The notes under the pieces are model-generated. The model saw only the letters and a list, made by a program, of their open reading frames with translations, did no database searches and had not been told where the DNA came from. From the IMG/VR virus record IMGVR_UViG_3300046471_000036, positions 1-57,973 of that record: a stretch of DNA of 57,973 nucleotides, one strand, 5' to 3'. A program made the translations under genes and the position numbers. This stretch comes from a virus. Below, piece by piece: positions 25,829 through 33,835 of the stretch. Within the stretch, counting starts at the first letter, position 1; every line of letters starts with the position of its first letter.

Positions 25829-26241
25829 GGCTTGGCTCCTTTGGTGGCGGCCGATTTTAGGTCGCGCACAAATTCCGCTACGTAGGCTGGGTTGCACATC
25901 CGCACCTTGGCGTCGAAGTGCAGCGCGACCTCTTCGAGCACGGCGTCCCGCTCCACGTCCGCTGTTGCGCGCGGCGAGACTTGGACAGCCGCTAATCCAG
26001 CCTGATAACGTTGCTCACCGTATTCGATCATCTGGCGCTTTTTGAATGCTGGATACGAGTGGTCAGCATATGTGCATGCTGGTTGAGGCAGCATCGGCTC
26101 GTCGCTTGCCTGCACGCCCGAAGCATGCGCTATCAGGTCATTGAGCCGCGCCACTTCTGCGCGCCATTTACGCAATTGCTTTGCAAGTAGTGCTGTTTCG
26201 TCGCCAGCCTGCGCTGCGACATTATTTTCGGTGTTGGTCAT
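25825..26241 (-). CDS. Accessory protein with N-terminal coiled coil
   Basis: 138 residues. A helix (LLAKQLRKWRAEVARLNDLIAHA) is followed by a region with YPAFKKRQMIEYGEQRYQ and DVERDAVLEEVALHFDAKV. The latter pieces recur in phage early proteins. ATGA overlaps at both ends. Function unknown. Confidence 0.6.
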   Translation of the reverse strand: MTNTENNVAAQAGDETALLAKQLRKWRAEVARLNDLIAHASGVQASDEPMLPQPACTYADHSYPAFKKRQMIEYGEQRYQAGLAAVQVSPRATADVERDAVLEEVALHFDAKVRMCNPAYVAEFVRDLKSAATKGAKP

Positions 26242-26489
26242 GGGGCAACCTTAAAATTTTCATCGTTAAATTCATGAAGCCAGCGCGAAGCCGATTCGAC
26301 ACGCGCGGCACGAACATCGTTGGCTGGTGCGCGCTCTTCGGTAAGTGGCTGGACGAGTATCCAAGGCCCAGCAAATGGCGAGAATGGGACGCGGGCCTGA
26401 CTCTTAACTACCTCCCAACGGTCGCCGTGCTCCTTCACGATCTGCCTTGCGCGCTTGGTCAGCGGTAGAAGGCTAACGACTCGCATCAC
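26238..26489 (-). CDS. Small accessory protein
   Basis: 83 residues, basic N-terminal half with TKRARQIVKEHGDRWEVV then PFSPFAGPWILVQPL. No family recognised. It starts at MMR, where the start overlaps the upstream stop. Confidence 0.6.
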   Translation of the reverse strand: MMRVVSLLPLTKRARQIVKEHGDRWEVVKSQARVPFSPFAGPWILVQPLTEERAPANDVRAARVESASRWLHEFNDENFKVAP

Positions 26490-27712
26490 TCACCCCCGCC
26501 TGTCTTGTCGGCCAGTGGCGCGACTTTTCCGCAGACTTGGCATTTCATCCCGCCCGACGATATGTTCCGATCGGGATTTATGTTCCGTCCCAATGCGTTA
26601 TATATCGCGGGATAGTAAGCGAGGGTTCGGGTATGTGCATGAGTCTCAACAAATCGGCATTCGTTCGGGCGATCACATGGAGGAAGGTTGTCAGCCACGC
26701 CCGCTTGACGGCCAAGCGCCTCGATCGGTACGGCCTTGACAGTAGCGGCAAGGGTTAAGCTGTCGGCTCTGGTGGCGAATGCTTCGTCGCCAGTGAGGTA
26801 GTACAGAGCGTCGGCAGCGTGCCACTGAGCAGACAATGTTCCAGGAGCCGGATCGAGGATTTGCCGCAAGCGTCGCCCGACCATATCCATGCTGGAATCG
26901 CTTACCGCCACGCCAGCAGGGTCTGCAACCATCGGGGCGGCATCAGGCCATGCAGCGCACGCTCCTTCGTGACCAGGGGCGCGAGTGCAATGCCAACCCG
27001 AGGGAGGCACAGTGCATGTGGAGCCGCCAGAAGGTCCGATACCGCGGATTTCCTCTGCCAATTCAACCAGCGAGCTGTGGTAGTCGCGGCCTGCTTCACC
27101 ATAGTGGAAGACGGTAGCGCCAGTGTCAGGCTCGATGCCTGCGTTCTCTTCGAGATACGTTTCGGCTTTCGCATCGATGTAGTCAGCTGCCGCACTCGTA
27201 TGCGCTTGAGCCACCGGCTCTACAACCATTACGGGTTCCTGAATGGTGGCGGCACGTTCGGCAGAGATTCGCAGGTAGTCGGCGTCGGTCAGCATGTCGT
27301 GCAGTGCGAACTGCAATCCTTCTTCGGTCAGCGGGTCGCCTTCACAGTGGTCGATCAGGTAGCCGGGAAACAAGTCCCAATGCACGACGCCAGCGGCCCA
27401 TACTTCGCCCAGCGTGGCTTTCTGCGCCTGAATGGTGGCAGAGGCTTGGACTGCTGGGGCGCGGAAATTGTCATTGAAGCGCTTGTCGTAGGGGCTGTTA
27501 GATTTGACCTTGGCGAACAGATGCGCATTCCAGCTGATCGAAATTTGCTTGAAGCGATAGGCGGCACGGTCAGCGCCGATAACCAGCTCGTTCGGGCGCT
27601 CGTTGTCATCGAAGACGATCAGGTACGGCACTTGATCCTGGTCGGCCATTGCCGCGTTCAGCGCATCATCCCCGATGCTCTTCGGCTGGCTGGCTGTGGT
27701 TTCGTTGGTCAT
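26486..27712 (-). CDS. Mosaic accessory protein
   Basis: 408 residues made of unlike parts. N-terminal domain with YLIVFDDNERPNELVIGADR (about 28-130). Middle with EPDTGATVFHYGEAGRDYHS (about 180-230). A phage-typical CTRAPGHEGACAAW zinc-like motif near 245-258. A TM-free segment with SAQWHAADALYYLTGDE. C-terminal CQVCGKVAPL. It looks assembled from modules seen singly in other phages. Function unknown. Confidence 0.6.
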   Translation of the reverse strand: MTNETTASQPKSIGDDALNAAMADQDQVPYLIVFDDNERPNELVIGADRAAYRFKQISISWNAHLFAKVKSNSPYDKRFNDNFRAPAVQASATIQAQKATLGEVWAAGVVHWDLFPGYLIDHCEGDPLTEEGLQFALHDMLTDADYLRISAERAATIQEPVMVVEPVAQAHTSAAADYIDAKAETYLEENAGIEPDTGATVFHYGEAGRDYHSSLVELAEEIRGIGPSGGSTCTVPPSGWHCTRAPGHEGACAAWPDAAPMVADPAGVAVSDSSMDMVGRRLRQILDPAPGTLSAQWHAADALYYLTGDEAFATRADSLTLAATVKAVPIEALGRQAGVADNLPPCDRPNECRFVETHAHTRTLAYYPAIYNALGRNINPDRNISSGGMKCQVCGKVAPLADKTGGGE

Positions 27713-27715
27713 GGT

Positions 27716-27994
27716 TCAGTCCTCGAATGCGCGCTTCGTTTGCGCTTTGGTGAAGCCGATAAGTTCGCAGCCTTTTTCGGTTGCGTGGTAGTAGTGCATG
27801 TGCGCGCTACTGTCGCCCTTGGTCGCCAATCCTGCAGCGACAAGCCGTCCCATCGCTTCCATGGCCTCGCCGCCACTGGTGGCGTAGTAGTTGCGAAAAC
27901 CCCATTCGCGCATCTTGTATTGGCTGCTCGCGCCCAGCATGTGCCGTAGCTTGGAGACGTCTGCGGGAGTCACCGCGCCAAGTTCATCAGCCAT
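27716..27994 (-). CDS. Possible winged-helix regulator
   Basis: 92 residues from ATG 27994, which follows the stop of the Cys4 gene with an overlap; the longer in-frame start at 28033 lies inside that gene. VSKLRHMLGAS, GGEAMEAMGRLVAAGLATK and HYYHATEKGCELIG fit a winged-helix fold (recognition part followed by a beta wing). The DNA-binding role is inference. Confidence 0.6.
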   Translation of the reverse strand: MADELGAVTPADVSKLRHMLGASSQYKMREWGFRNYYATSGGEAMEAMGRLVAAGLATKGDSSAHMHYYHATEKGCELIGFTKAQTKRAFED

Positions 27995-28148
27995 TGCGCA
28001 CCCCACCATCGGTATCCTCGTTTTCGTCGTCATCGGGCTGCTCTACGGCCTGGTTGTTGATGCGTCCGCACGACTCGCATTCTGTGTGCGTCAGGTTCGT
28101 TATCGGGCCGCGCCAGGTGACATTGCCGCCGCAGGTTTCGCAGATCAT
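27987..28148 (-). CDS. 53-residue Cys4 zinc-ribbon-like protein
   Basis: Starts with MICETCGGNVTWRG and continues to THTECESCGRINNQA, with Cys at 3, 6, 24 and 27: a CxxC-17-CxxC zinc ribbon. The acidic tail is DDDENEDTD. ATGA overlap with the upstream gene and overlap with the downstream start, so it is very likely translated. Confidence 0.65.
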   Translation of the reverse strand: MICETCGGNVTWRGPITNLTHTECESCGRINNQAVEQPDDDENEDTDGGVRNG

Positions 28149-29605
28149 GACTGCACCCCACCATCGGTAGGCTGGCTGCTGGCCGCGCGTTCATTGTTGA
28201 GAGCAACCTGAACGCAGGTGTCGCGATAGAAATTCATCTGCTCGACGGTGTACAAATCGCGTTGCATACCCAGCATTCGCAGGTAAGGTGCGGGTAGTTT
28301 CGGCATTTCTCCGTCGGTAGGCTGGCTGCTGGAAAAAATTGGCGTCCAGCCTTCACCTCCCTGTTTCTGCACCATCATTCCAACACCCGCGACAAGCTTG
28401 CTCTCAAGCTTCTTCAATTCGGATGTGCGGACATATCCAGTTGGTTCGGTAGGCTGACTGCTGGCCGGCTTAATGGCGTCGATTGCGGCTTTCCAGGCCT
28501 TTCGCCAAGTAGTGTGCGGCCAGTCGTCGCTGCATTCTTCCATCGCGTCCATCATTGCTTTTGATGGTTCTACTGGCACGATTGCGTATTTCGCACCCGA
28601 GAACAGCGCTTTCACGTCCTCGGCGCGGTAAAACTGGCGGTCCAGATGCAGCGGCAAGTCGTCAAGCATTGAAGCGAAGTCGGTAGGCTGGCTGTCGAGC
28701 GCATCAGCAGCGCGAGATTTGATGCCAGCTTGCAACTCGCGGAGCTCGGTGCTGGTGATCGCCCACAGGTCATCACGGTTAGTCTGCTTTCCGCGAATGG
28801 TGTCGGTGTACAAAATCATGCGCGACCACGCTGGATGCTTCTCGCTCGGCTCGGAGGGCGCTTCAGTAGCGCGAGATTTGACGATGTTGAGCGCGCGTTG
28901 TGCAACGCGGTACGTGGTTTCGCAGGTAGGGTCGCCCAACTTGTTCAGCCGCATGTAATCGGCCTTCTCGTCCAGCATCAAGTTCAGCGCGTTTTCGAGC
29001 ATCTTTTCGCGCTCGCTCGGCTCGGAGGTCGCGTCAGCAGCGCGAGATTTGCCGAATACAAACGTCTTGAAGTCAGCACGCAGCGCGGCGCCAATGTCGA
29101 TGCCGTCGAAATCGCAGCCATCCCATGAGGTGAAGATTGGCTCGATCAACGTGGCGAGGTCGGAGGGCGCATCAGCAGCGTGGGCCGACGACGAGAATGC
29201 TGCGATCAAGTCAGCGGCGGCGTGGCGCGCATCGCGGTGGCCGATCTTGTACGCTTGGAACTCGGACTGCACGACGAAGTGCGACAGCGTTTTCGTGCAC
29301 GGGATATTCATCACCGCGCCGTAAAGATGGTCGGTTGCCGCCGCTACCGCCTCGCCACGAACAGCAGCGACAGTTTCGCCGCATTCAGGGCAATGGCCCT
29401 CGCGCTTGTAGCTGTGCTCACAGTCGTCGCCACGAACAGCAGCGCCCTGGTCGTTGCGCACCTCGGCGCCGCTCAAATCCTTCAGCGGCCTGAACATTTC
29501 TTTGTCGTCCATCGTTTTCCCCTTGCTCCATTCGATTTCGACTGCCGTGCGGAAGTCGGTAATTTCGCCTGCTTGGCTCATCGTGTCGTCGCGTAATTTG
29601 CACAT
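28145..29605 (-). CDS. Mosaic repeat-linked accessory protein
   Basis: 486 residues from ATG 29605, placed 10 bases after the NinB stop; the open frame runs further into ninB. Blocks of unlike sequence are joined by recurring linkers, SRAADA(T/L), SEPSE and (S/A)SSQPT(D/E). The matching DNA string with gtaggctggct occurs at about 28168, 28319, 28449 and 28684. Modules include CEHSYKREGHCPECG near 60-75 and an Eaa-like AIVPVEPSKAMMDAMEE near 350. It looks like a gene grown by recombination between short repeats. Function unknown. Confidence 0.6.
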   Translation of the reverse strand: MCKLRDDTMSQAGEITDFRTAVEIEWSKGKTMDDKEMFRPLKDLSGAEVRNDQGAAVRGDDCEHSYKREGHCPECGETVAAVRGEAVAAATDHLYGAVMNIPCTKTLSHFVVQSEFQAYKIGHRDARHAAADLIAAFSSSAHAADAPSDLATLIEPIFTSWDGCDFDGIDIGAALRADFKTFVFGKSRAADATSEPSEREKMLENALNLMLDEKADYMRLNKLGDPTCETTYRVAQRALNIVKSRATEAPSEPSEKHPAWSRMILYTDTIRGKQTNRDDLWAITSTELRELQAGIKSRAADALDSQPTDFASMLDDLPLHLDRQFYRAEDVKALFSGAKYAIVPVEPSKAMMDAMEECSDDWPHTTWRKAWKAAIDAIKPASSQPTEPTGYVRTSELKKLESKLVAGVGMMVQKQGGEGWTPIFSSSQPTDGEMPKLPAPYLRMLGMQRDLYTVEQMNFYRDTCVQVALNNERAASSQPTDGGVQS

Positions 29606-29615
29606 GGTCAGGCTC

Positions 29616-30080
29616 CTAGTTGCCGCGAGGCGGCGGTTCGTGGAATTCGACGCCCAGGCCCGCGCCGAACGCGTGCACCTGGTCGAGATATTGGGCAAAT
29701 CCTTTGATCGTCAGGTCGGTGGTCGATCCCACCAGCACATGCCCGCCGCCCGGGCCGTCCGCCCACTTTTGGTAGCCTTCGTCCTTGCACAAATCAGCGT
29801 CGTACGTGTCGGGCAAAAACTGCTCCTTGAAATACACGTGCCACACCTCCGCGCTGTGCTGCCGCCCGAATACCCATGCCTGCTCGGTGATGTCCTTCAG
29901 TGGGCCGACCCACATCAGCGCGTTCTGGTCCAGTTTCCGGGCCTTGACCTCCTCGCGCACCAGGATTTCTAGTGGCTTCGCGTCGTCCAGCGGCACGGTG
30001 CGAAGCAAGGCTATGGCGCGCTCAACCTGCTCCGGGCCACGCAGGAGCAGCTTTCGCTGCGTGAATTTTTGGCGCGTCAT
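29616..30080 (-). CDS. ninB: NinB/Orf-like recombination mediator
   Basis: 154 residues of the NinB family, which loads annealing proteins on SSB-coated DNA. Seen: KPLEILVREEVKARKLDQNALMW in the first half, QAWVFGRQHSAEVWHVYFKE, and STTDLTIKGFAQYLDQV at the C-terminus, the family core. It lies downstream of the recT/exonuclease pair in the same operon. Confidence 0.9.
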   Translation of the reverse strand: MTRQKFTQRKLLLRGPEQVERAIALLRTVPLDDAKPLEILVREEVKARKLDQNALMWVGPLKDITEQAWVFGRQHSAEVWHVYFKEQFLPDTYDADLCKDEGYQKWADGPGGGHVLVGSTTDLTIKGFAQYLDQVHAFGAGLGVEFHEPPPRGN

Positions 30081-30388
30081 GGCGGCGTTGGCTCAGGCTC
30101 GATCCAGTAACCCGGGCAGCCGTCGTGCTCGCCGTAGTCGAATCCCTTGCAGCCTTTGTCGGCGTGCTTGCATGGGCTCGAACAGTCGTCGCCCATCGGC
30201 AGGGTTTGGTGGCCCTTGACCAATTCGTCTTGCAGGGCGTCGATCGCCTCCAAGCGCGACAGAGGCCGACCGTCGTCATCGTTGAACGCCGATTTCTTCG
30301 AGCGCGATTCGGCCAGGTTGCGCAGGGCGCCGCGCACTGAAAGGCACATGCTGATGCGGCGGGTGCCGAAACGCTGCTCTTCGCTCAT
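30077..30388 (-). CDS. Small Cys-containing accessory protein
   Basis: 103 residues. N-terminal basic half; the C-terminal half has CSSPCKHADKGCKGFDYGEHDGCPGYW, with Cys/His spacing like a small metal-binding knot. ATGA overlaps with ninB and with the upstream gene. Not recognised. Confidence 0.6.
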   Translation of the reverse strand: MSEEQRFGTRRISMCLSVRGALRNLAESRSKKSAFNDDDGRPLSRLEAIDALQDELVKGHQTLPMGDDCSSPCKHADKGCKGFDYGEHDGCPGYWIEPEPTPP

Positions 30389-30636
30389 GCTGCCTCCGCC
30401 AGCGTGCGTGCTGCGTCGAAATCGATCCGGCTCAGGCGCTCGACCGCTTCCAGGATGCTGAGGTCGAACGCCGTGGCGACCATGGCGATGATGTCTTTCG
30501 TACTCTCGGCCAGGGCGGTAAGCTCGATGCGCAGCATGCTGCTGCCCATGACGCGAGCGGCGCGCTCGGCCGGCGGCAAAACTGTCAGGTCACTTCCGGC
30601 GATTGCCGCCAGTTCGTTTTCGTTCGTTGCGCTCAT
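30385..30636 (-). CDS. Small helical protein between exonuclease and NinB
   Basis: 83 residues from ATG 30636, which overlaps the stop of the YqaJ gene (ATGA). Mostly helical with LRIELTALAESTKDIIAMVATAF. Not recognised. The location within the recombination cluster suggests an accessory role, by context only. Confidence 0.6.
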   Translation of the reverse strand: MSATNENELAAIAGSDLTVLPPAERAARVMGSSMLRIELTALAESTKDIIAMVATAFDLSILEAVERLSRIDFDAARTLAEAA

Positions 30637-31280
30637 GCTGCCCGTCCCATGCTCAGAAAATCGTTGACCTTGACCTGCACTTCGGCCAAGAATTGAAGAA
30701 CCTGCTCTTCCAGGTTTGCGATGTATTTCGGGTCCCGCTCGACGCGCTGGCGGTACAGCTTCAAATGCTCGCCGCCGGTTTGCATGCGTGGGTCGTAGCT
30801 GCAAAAGTCGATCCAGTCCAGATCCAAGATCCACATCTGACCCATTACCTGCGCCAGGTGATGCTCGGGCATGCCGTCGGCCCAGGTCATCAGGTGGATG
30901 CCGCTGTTGTGCGGGCATTTAATTTCTACCCCGCCTTTGGCGCCGACGCGACCGTCCGACGATGCACCCACCCATTTATGCTTCGGATGCTTGATGAAGC
31001 CGACTTCGGTGACGATGCTGCCAGTCACCAGTTCGTACTCGGCGCGGGCGAACGGCTCGGCGTCCGTGCCCCATGCCATAGCGAAGCTGCTCGCGCTCTC
31101 GGTCGGCTCGCCGGTGATGCGTTCGACCACCAGGCGCATCAGGTAGTCGTCGCGCGCTTTCAGCGGCTTGCCGTCGCGCTTGCTGACGGCCATGATGTCG
31201 GCGAAGCAGGACGCTGTCGCGCAGCCGGCCCGGTCGCGCAGCCAGGATTCGCTGCCCTGGTCAGATTTACGCTCAATCAT
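30633..31280 (-). CDS. YqaJ-type phage exonuclease
   Basis: 215 residues of the YqaJ/lambda-exonuclease group (PD-(D/E)xK fold). Active-site pieces: WLRDRAGCATAS near the start, WGTDAEPFARAEYE (candidate Glu), VGASSDGRV (Asp) and VEIKCPH (ExK). It degrades one strand of dsDNA ends to feed RecT. Coupled to recT by ATGA. Confidence 0.9.
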   Translation of the reverse strand: MIERKSDQGSESWLRDRAGCATASCFADIMAVSKRDGKPLKARDDYLMRLVVERITGEPTESASSFAMAWGTDAEPFARAEYELVTGSIVTEVGFIKHPKHKWVGASSDGRVGAKGGVEIKCPHNSGIHLMTWADGMPEHHLAQVMGQMWILDLDWIDFCSYDPRMQTGGEHLKLYRQRVERDPKYIANLEEQVLQFLAEVQVKVNDFLSMGRAA

Positions 31281-32074
31281 TTCGCGTCTCCCAGCGCCCA
31301 GATGCGCTTATGTTCTTCGGCGCCCAGCAGCTTGCGTTGCTCGACGGTCATCTTTTCGAACATGGCGGCGTAGGCCTCCTGGCCCTGCTCGGTCACGACC
31401 AACTCCAGATCGGCAATCATTTGGTCACGCGCTGGCGTCGATTCGACTGCTTGCGTTGCGGTCGCGATCTTCGTGGCGCTCTGGCGCACCGGGCGCGCCG
31501 ACGGCGTGATGTCGCGCGGTTCGATGTCCATGATTTCTTCGGCGATCGGCATGCCACGCAGCACGTCAGGGAACACGTCACGCAGCGCCCAGGACCGGGC
31601 CCGCATCTGCATCATCCGTTTCGGGTACTGCGTCCACGGCCCGGCCTTGCCGATCAATCCGGCTTTCTTGGCGTCGTCCGGCGTGAAGATGCGAATCTGC
31701 TCGTCCTCGCCGCGGCGTTTGACGCGGCAGATAGCCTTGCCGTCGATTTCTTCCTCGATGACGTACTCGCACAGTGGCGAGGACCGCACCAGTCCGATCA
31801 CGGCGTCGCCCCAGAGCGATGGGCGCCCGTTGATGACGGCGATGTTTTGCATGGCCTGCATGGGCTGCAACCCCAACTCCATGCCCCATTGGATCGCCAC
31901 CAGGACATTGCCCGGGTTGCCGATGAACTCTTTCGGGACGATGCTCGACTTCGAGAGGATTTCCGCGAACTGGAGCGCTTGCGCCAGGTCCTGCGGCGCG
32001 AGGGAAAACGATGCCTTGCCGCTTGCCGGCGCTGCGGCCAGTTGCTGCGACTCAGTGTTGGTGACTGCGTTCAT
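31277..32074 (-). CDS. recT: RecT-family single-strand annealing protein
   Basis: 265 residues. RecT hallmark segments: NVLVAIQWGMELGLQPMQAM, NIAVINGRPSLWGDAVIGLV and GPWTQYPKRMMQMRARSWAL. The last 60 residues are a variable tail. It anneals complementary strands together with the exonuclease beside it. Its ATG overlaps the stop of a 34-codon ORF. Confidence 0.95.
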   Translation of the reverse strand: MNAVTNTESQQLAAAPASGKASFSLAPQDLAQALQFAEILSKSSIVPKEFIGNPGNVLVAIQWGMELGLQPMQAMQNIAVINGRPSLWGDAVIGLVRSSPLCEYVIEEEIDGKAICRVKRRGEDEQIRIFTPDDAKKAGLIGKAGPWTQYPKRMMQMRARSWALRDVFPDVLRGMPIAEEIMDIEPRDITPSARPVRQSATKIATATQAVESTPARDQMIADLELVVTEQGQEAYAAMFEKMTVEQRKLLGAEEHKRIWALGDAK

Positions 32075-32175
32075 TTGTTGCCTTTCTGCCGAGACTCTGC
32101 CGGCGTGGGTTTTACTTCCAAAACTTCCAGTACTTCAAAGCCAGTGCTACCGCACCGCGTCGCCTGAACCCGCAT
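32071..32175 (-). CDS. 34-residue peptide coupled to recT
   Basis: A tiny ORF from ATG 32175 whose TGA overlaps the recT ATG (ATGA). It reads MRVQATRCGSTGFEVLEVLE and a charged end. A second reading of the same DNA (GTG 32192 to TAA 32112, 26 codons) overlaps the upstream stop. The first is preferred because of its recT junction. Confidence 0.45.
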   Translation of the reverse strand: MRVQATRCGSTGFEVLEVLEVKPTPAESRQKGNK

Positions 32176-32188
32176 CCGAATGGCCACT

Positions 32189-32278
32189 TCACGGCATCCT
32201 CTCCAGCACGCCGGCAGCCATCAGGACCAGCATCACGATGGCGAATGCGGCCATGGTGCGGAGGAAAAGGGCGGTCAC
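32189..32278 (-). CDS. 29-residue membrane peptide
   Basis: GTG start overlapping the previous stop as GTGA. Almost all hydrophobic: TMAAFAIVMLVLMAAGVL. One transmembrane helix. It is the second of two consecutive membrane micro-ORFs. Confidence 0.5.
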   Translation of the reverse strand: MTALFLRTMAAFAIVMLVLMAAGVLERMP

Positions 32279-32352
32279 GACATGCTCCACGTGTAGATCA
32301 GCAGGATGAGGAGGGCGAGAGCGGCGCCGTAGCCGGGCGTGCTGGCCTTCAT
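32275..32352 (-). CDS. 25-residue membrane peptide
   Basis: ATG start overlapping the upstream stop (ATGA). Sequence MKASTPGYGAALALLILLIY and five more residues, one hydrophobic helix. Coupled to the next micro-ORF by GTGA. Confidence 0.5.
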   Translation of the reverse strand: MKASTPGYGAALALLILLIYTWSMS

Positions 32353-32630
32353 GGCATCCCCGCGCCGATTTCAGCAGCGGCCCGGACGATGGCGCGGCGT
32401 GTCGCTTCGAATGGATTGTTGGCATGGCCTTCGCAATAGCCTTCGCCAGTCCAATGCTCGGTATTCGCGGCCGACATACTTGCGCCGTTGTCGATACTTA
32501 TTTCCATGCCCAGCTTCACTGCCAGCCGCAGCGCGTCGCCATCGTCCGCAAGCGGCGCCCACGGCTTCGATGTGTCGATGCCGCCAGCCTTCGCAGCCAG
32601 TGCCAGCAGTTCGTCGTCGCTGCGGCTCAT
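32349..32630 (-). CDS. Phage early accessory protein
   Basis: 93 residues from ATG 32630 (ATGA with the upstream gene). Contains LLALAAKAGGI, then WAPLADDGDALRLAVKLGM and EATRRAIVRAAAEIG. This layout is widespread in phage early operons of Gram-negative hosts. Function unknown. Confidence 0.65.
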   Translation of the reverse strand: MSRSDDELLALAAKAGGIDTSKPWAPLADDGDALRLAVKLGMEISIDNGASMSAANTEHWTGEGYCEGHANNPFEATRRAIVRAAAEIGAGMP

Positions 32631-32884
32631 GGCATCACCTGTTCGAGCGCGGCGCCAGCCAGGATCACCAGCGCCGCCAGCGCGAGCATCACGCCCGGGT
32701 GCCGGTCCGTGACCTCGATCTTGTGCAGCAGCACGAACCCAATCGGATCGAATTGCTTGCATGCCCCGATCCCGTCCGCCTGCCGCACGCTGCTGTCGAA
32801 TGCCGGGCGCGGCGTGGACTGTTGCGGCTGACGCTCGGCGCGCGCTTCGAGGCGGTGACGCATGGCTTGTTCGTCGCGGATCAT
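32627..32884 (-). CDS. Small membrane-anchored protein
   Basis: 85 residues. Soluble N-terminal part (DEQAMRHRLEARAERQPQQS) and a transmembrane helix near 64-80. ATGA overlaps on both sides. Not recognised. Confidence 0.6.
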   Translation of the reverse strand: MIRDEQAMRHRLEARAERQPQQSTPRPAFDSSVRQADGIGACKQFDPIGFVLLHKIEVTDRHPGVMLALAALVILAGAALEQVMP

Positions 32885-33147
32885 TTGGACAGCTCCGCAA
32901 GCAGCGCATCGGCGTACTCGACAGCTTTCGCCGCGCGAAGTTCGGTCGTTTTGGCGCCCGAATAGTCGCCAGGGCAGGCCAGAATGCCTTGCAGGGCGGC
33001 GGTTGCCACGTACTCGCGCAGCGACAGCCCGGTGTGCTGCTGATCCAGTGCCGCAACTGCTTGTTCGATCTCGCCGCGCGCCGCCTCTGGCACGTAGAAC
33101 ATCATTCCGCCCCGGCTTGGAAACGCCGGTCCGCCTGTCTTATCCAT
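32881..33147 (-). CDS. Phage accessory protein (GPAFP-type)
   Basis: 88 residues. The pattern TGGPAFPS ... GLSLREYVATAALQGILA ... AVEYADALLAEL is typical of a very common but uncharacterised phage early protein. Its leader between 33148 and 33234 holds a hairpin. Confidence 0.7.
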   Translation of the reverse strand: MDKTGGPAFPSRGGMMFYVPEAARGEIEQAVAALDQQHTGLSLREYVATAALQGILACPGDYSGAKTTELRAAKAVEYADALLAELSK

Positions 33148-33187
33148 CGCTGCTCTCCGTTATTTAGTGGGTGTTTGCACCGCTAAT

Positions 33188-33204
33188 GCCGCCTCGTGGG
33201 CGGC
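33188..33204. other. Intergenic hairpin in left operon
   Basis: Stem GCCGCC/GGCGGC with a 5-base loop between the 97- and 88-residue genes. No clean T run follows on the coding (-) strand, so it is more likely an mRNA processing or stability hairpin than a terminator. Confidence 0.4.
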
Positions 33205-33234
33205 TTGGATCAAGGCGGCTTTTCAACTCGCATT

Positions 33235-33528
33235 TCAGTACCTACCCGACTGGTTGCGGTATTGGCTCGCTATCTGGCGCTTCATCGGGTCTGGCGAGCC
33301 GCGTAGGTCCAGGTAGCGGCTCAAGCACTCCAACTGCCGACCGCTGAACAGCGTCGTGATGTCGTGCTGCGTGCCGGCGACCATCACGGTGATGACGTTG
33401 GCGCCTTCTTCGGCAGACCAGTCGCCGTACAGGTCGATGGCCAGCGTCTCGTCGTAGTCGTGGTCGGCTGTCAGCAACTTGCCGCGAATTTCTGGCGCGA
33501 GCAGGGCAGGGTTCAGCGGGGCGTTCAT
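33235..33528 (-). CDS. Phage accessory protein, unrecognised
   Basis: 97 residues. It begins MNAPLNPALLAPEIRGKLLT and contains LAIDLYGDWSAEEGANVITV and LECLSRYLDLRG. ATGA overlap with the upstream gene. No domain recognised. Confidence 0.6.
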   Translation of the reverse strand: MNAPLNPALLAPEIRGKLLTADHDYDETLAIDLYGDWSAEEGANVITVMVAGTQHDITTLFSGRQLECLSRYLDLRGSPDPMKRQIASQYRNQSGRY

Positions 33529-33668
33529 TTGGCGGCCTTGTTTTCAGGGACCAGGTGCCAGCCAAGTTGCCGACGCACTTCCTCCGGCGAAAGCGGTGGC
33601 ACGTTCTCTGCCCGGCGCTTTGCCATCACGTCGCGCACCAGCTGCTTGTCTGGATGGGTGGCGGTCAT
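33525..33668 (-). CDS. 47-residue basic peptide
   Basis: ATG 33668, with the stop overlapping the next ATG. Contains DVMAKRRAENVPPLSPEEVR and GWHLVPEN. Length and junctions suggest a real early gene. Function unknown. Confidence 0.55.
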   Translation of the reverse strand: MTATHPDKQLVRDVMAKRRAENVPPLSPEEVRRQLGWHLVPENKAAK

Positions 33669-33671
33669 GGC

Positions 33672-33800
33672 TTACCAGCCCTTCAGCACGATCACCGCGC
33701 CCACCGGCATTACTGCCGCTTGCGCTTCGGTCAGCTTCGGCGTCACCAGCTGCGCGGCTGGGCTGGCTTTCTGGATTGCTTCGATTGCGGCTCGGTCCAT
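33672..33800 (-). CDS. First gene of left operon, 42 residues
   Basis: ATG 33800 with GGAG 7 bases upstream, about 29 bases after the predicted pL start site. Sequence starts MDRAAIEAIQKASPAAQL. Helical N-terminus. Not recognised. In lambda the corresponding first pL gene is the antiterminator N; this protein is short and not Arg-rich, so it does not look like N. Confidence 0.55.
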   Translation of the reverse strand: MDRAAIEAIQKASPAAQLVTPKLTEAQAAVMPVGAVIVLKGW

Positions 33801-33835
33801 GGTGGGCTCCGGTGTGTTTGTTGAGGCGATGACGT

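Noticed and set aside
26819-27949. 376-codon rightward ORF opposite the left operon
   Set aside because: Lies opposite a chain of ATGA-coupled leftward genes; no ribosome site and shadow-like composition.
28160-28700. CRISPR-like array from the recurring gtaggctggct string
   Set aside because: Copies are short, irregularly spaced (about 130-235 bases) and in frame within one coding sequence, encoding SQPT linkers.
33672-33800. Lambda N-type antiterminator as first pL gene
   Set aside because: The 42-residue protein has no Arg-rich motif, and no clear boxA/boxB pair is visible after pL.
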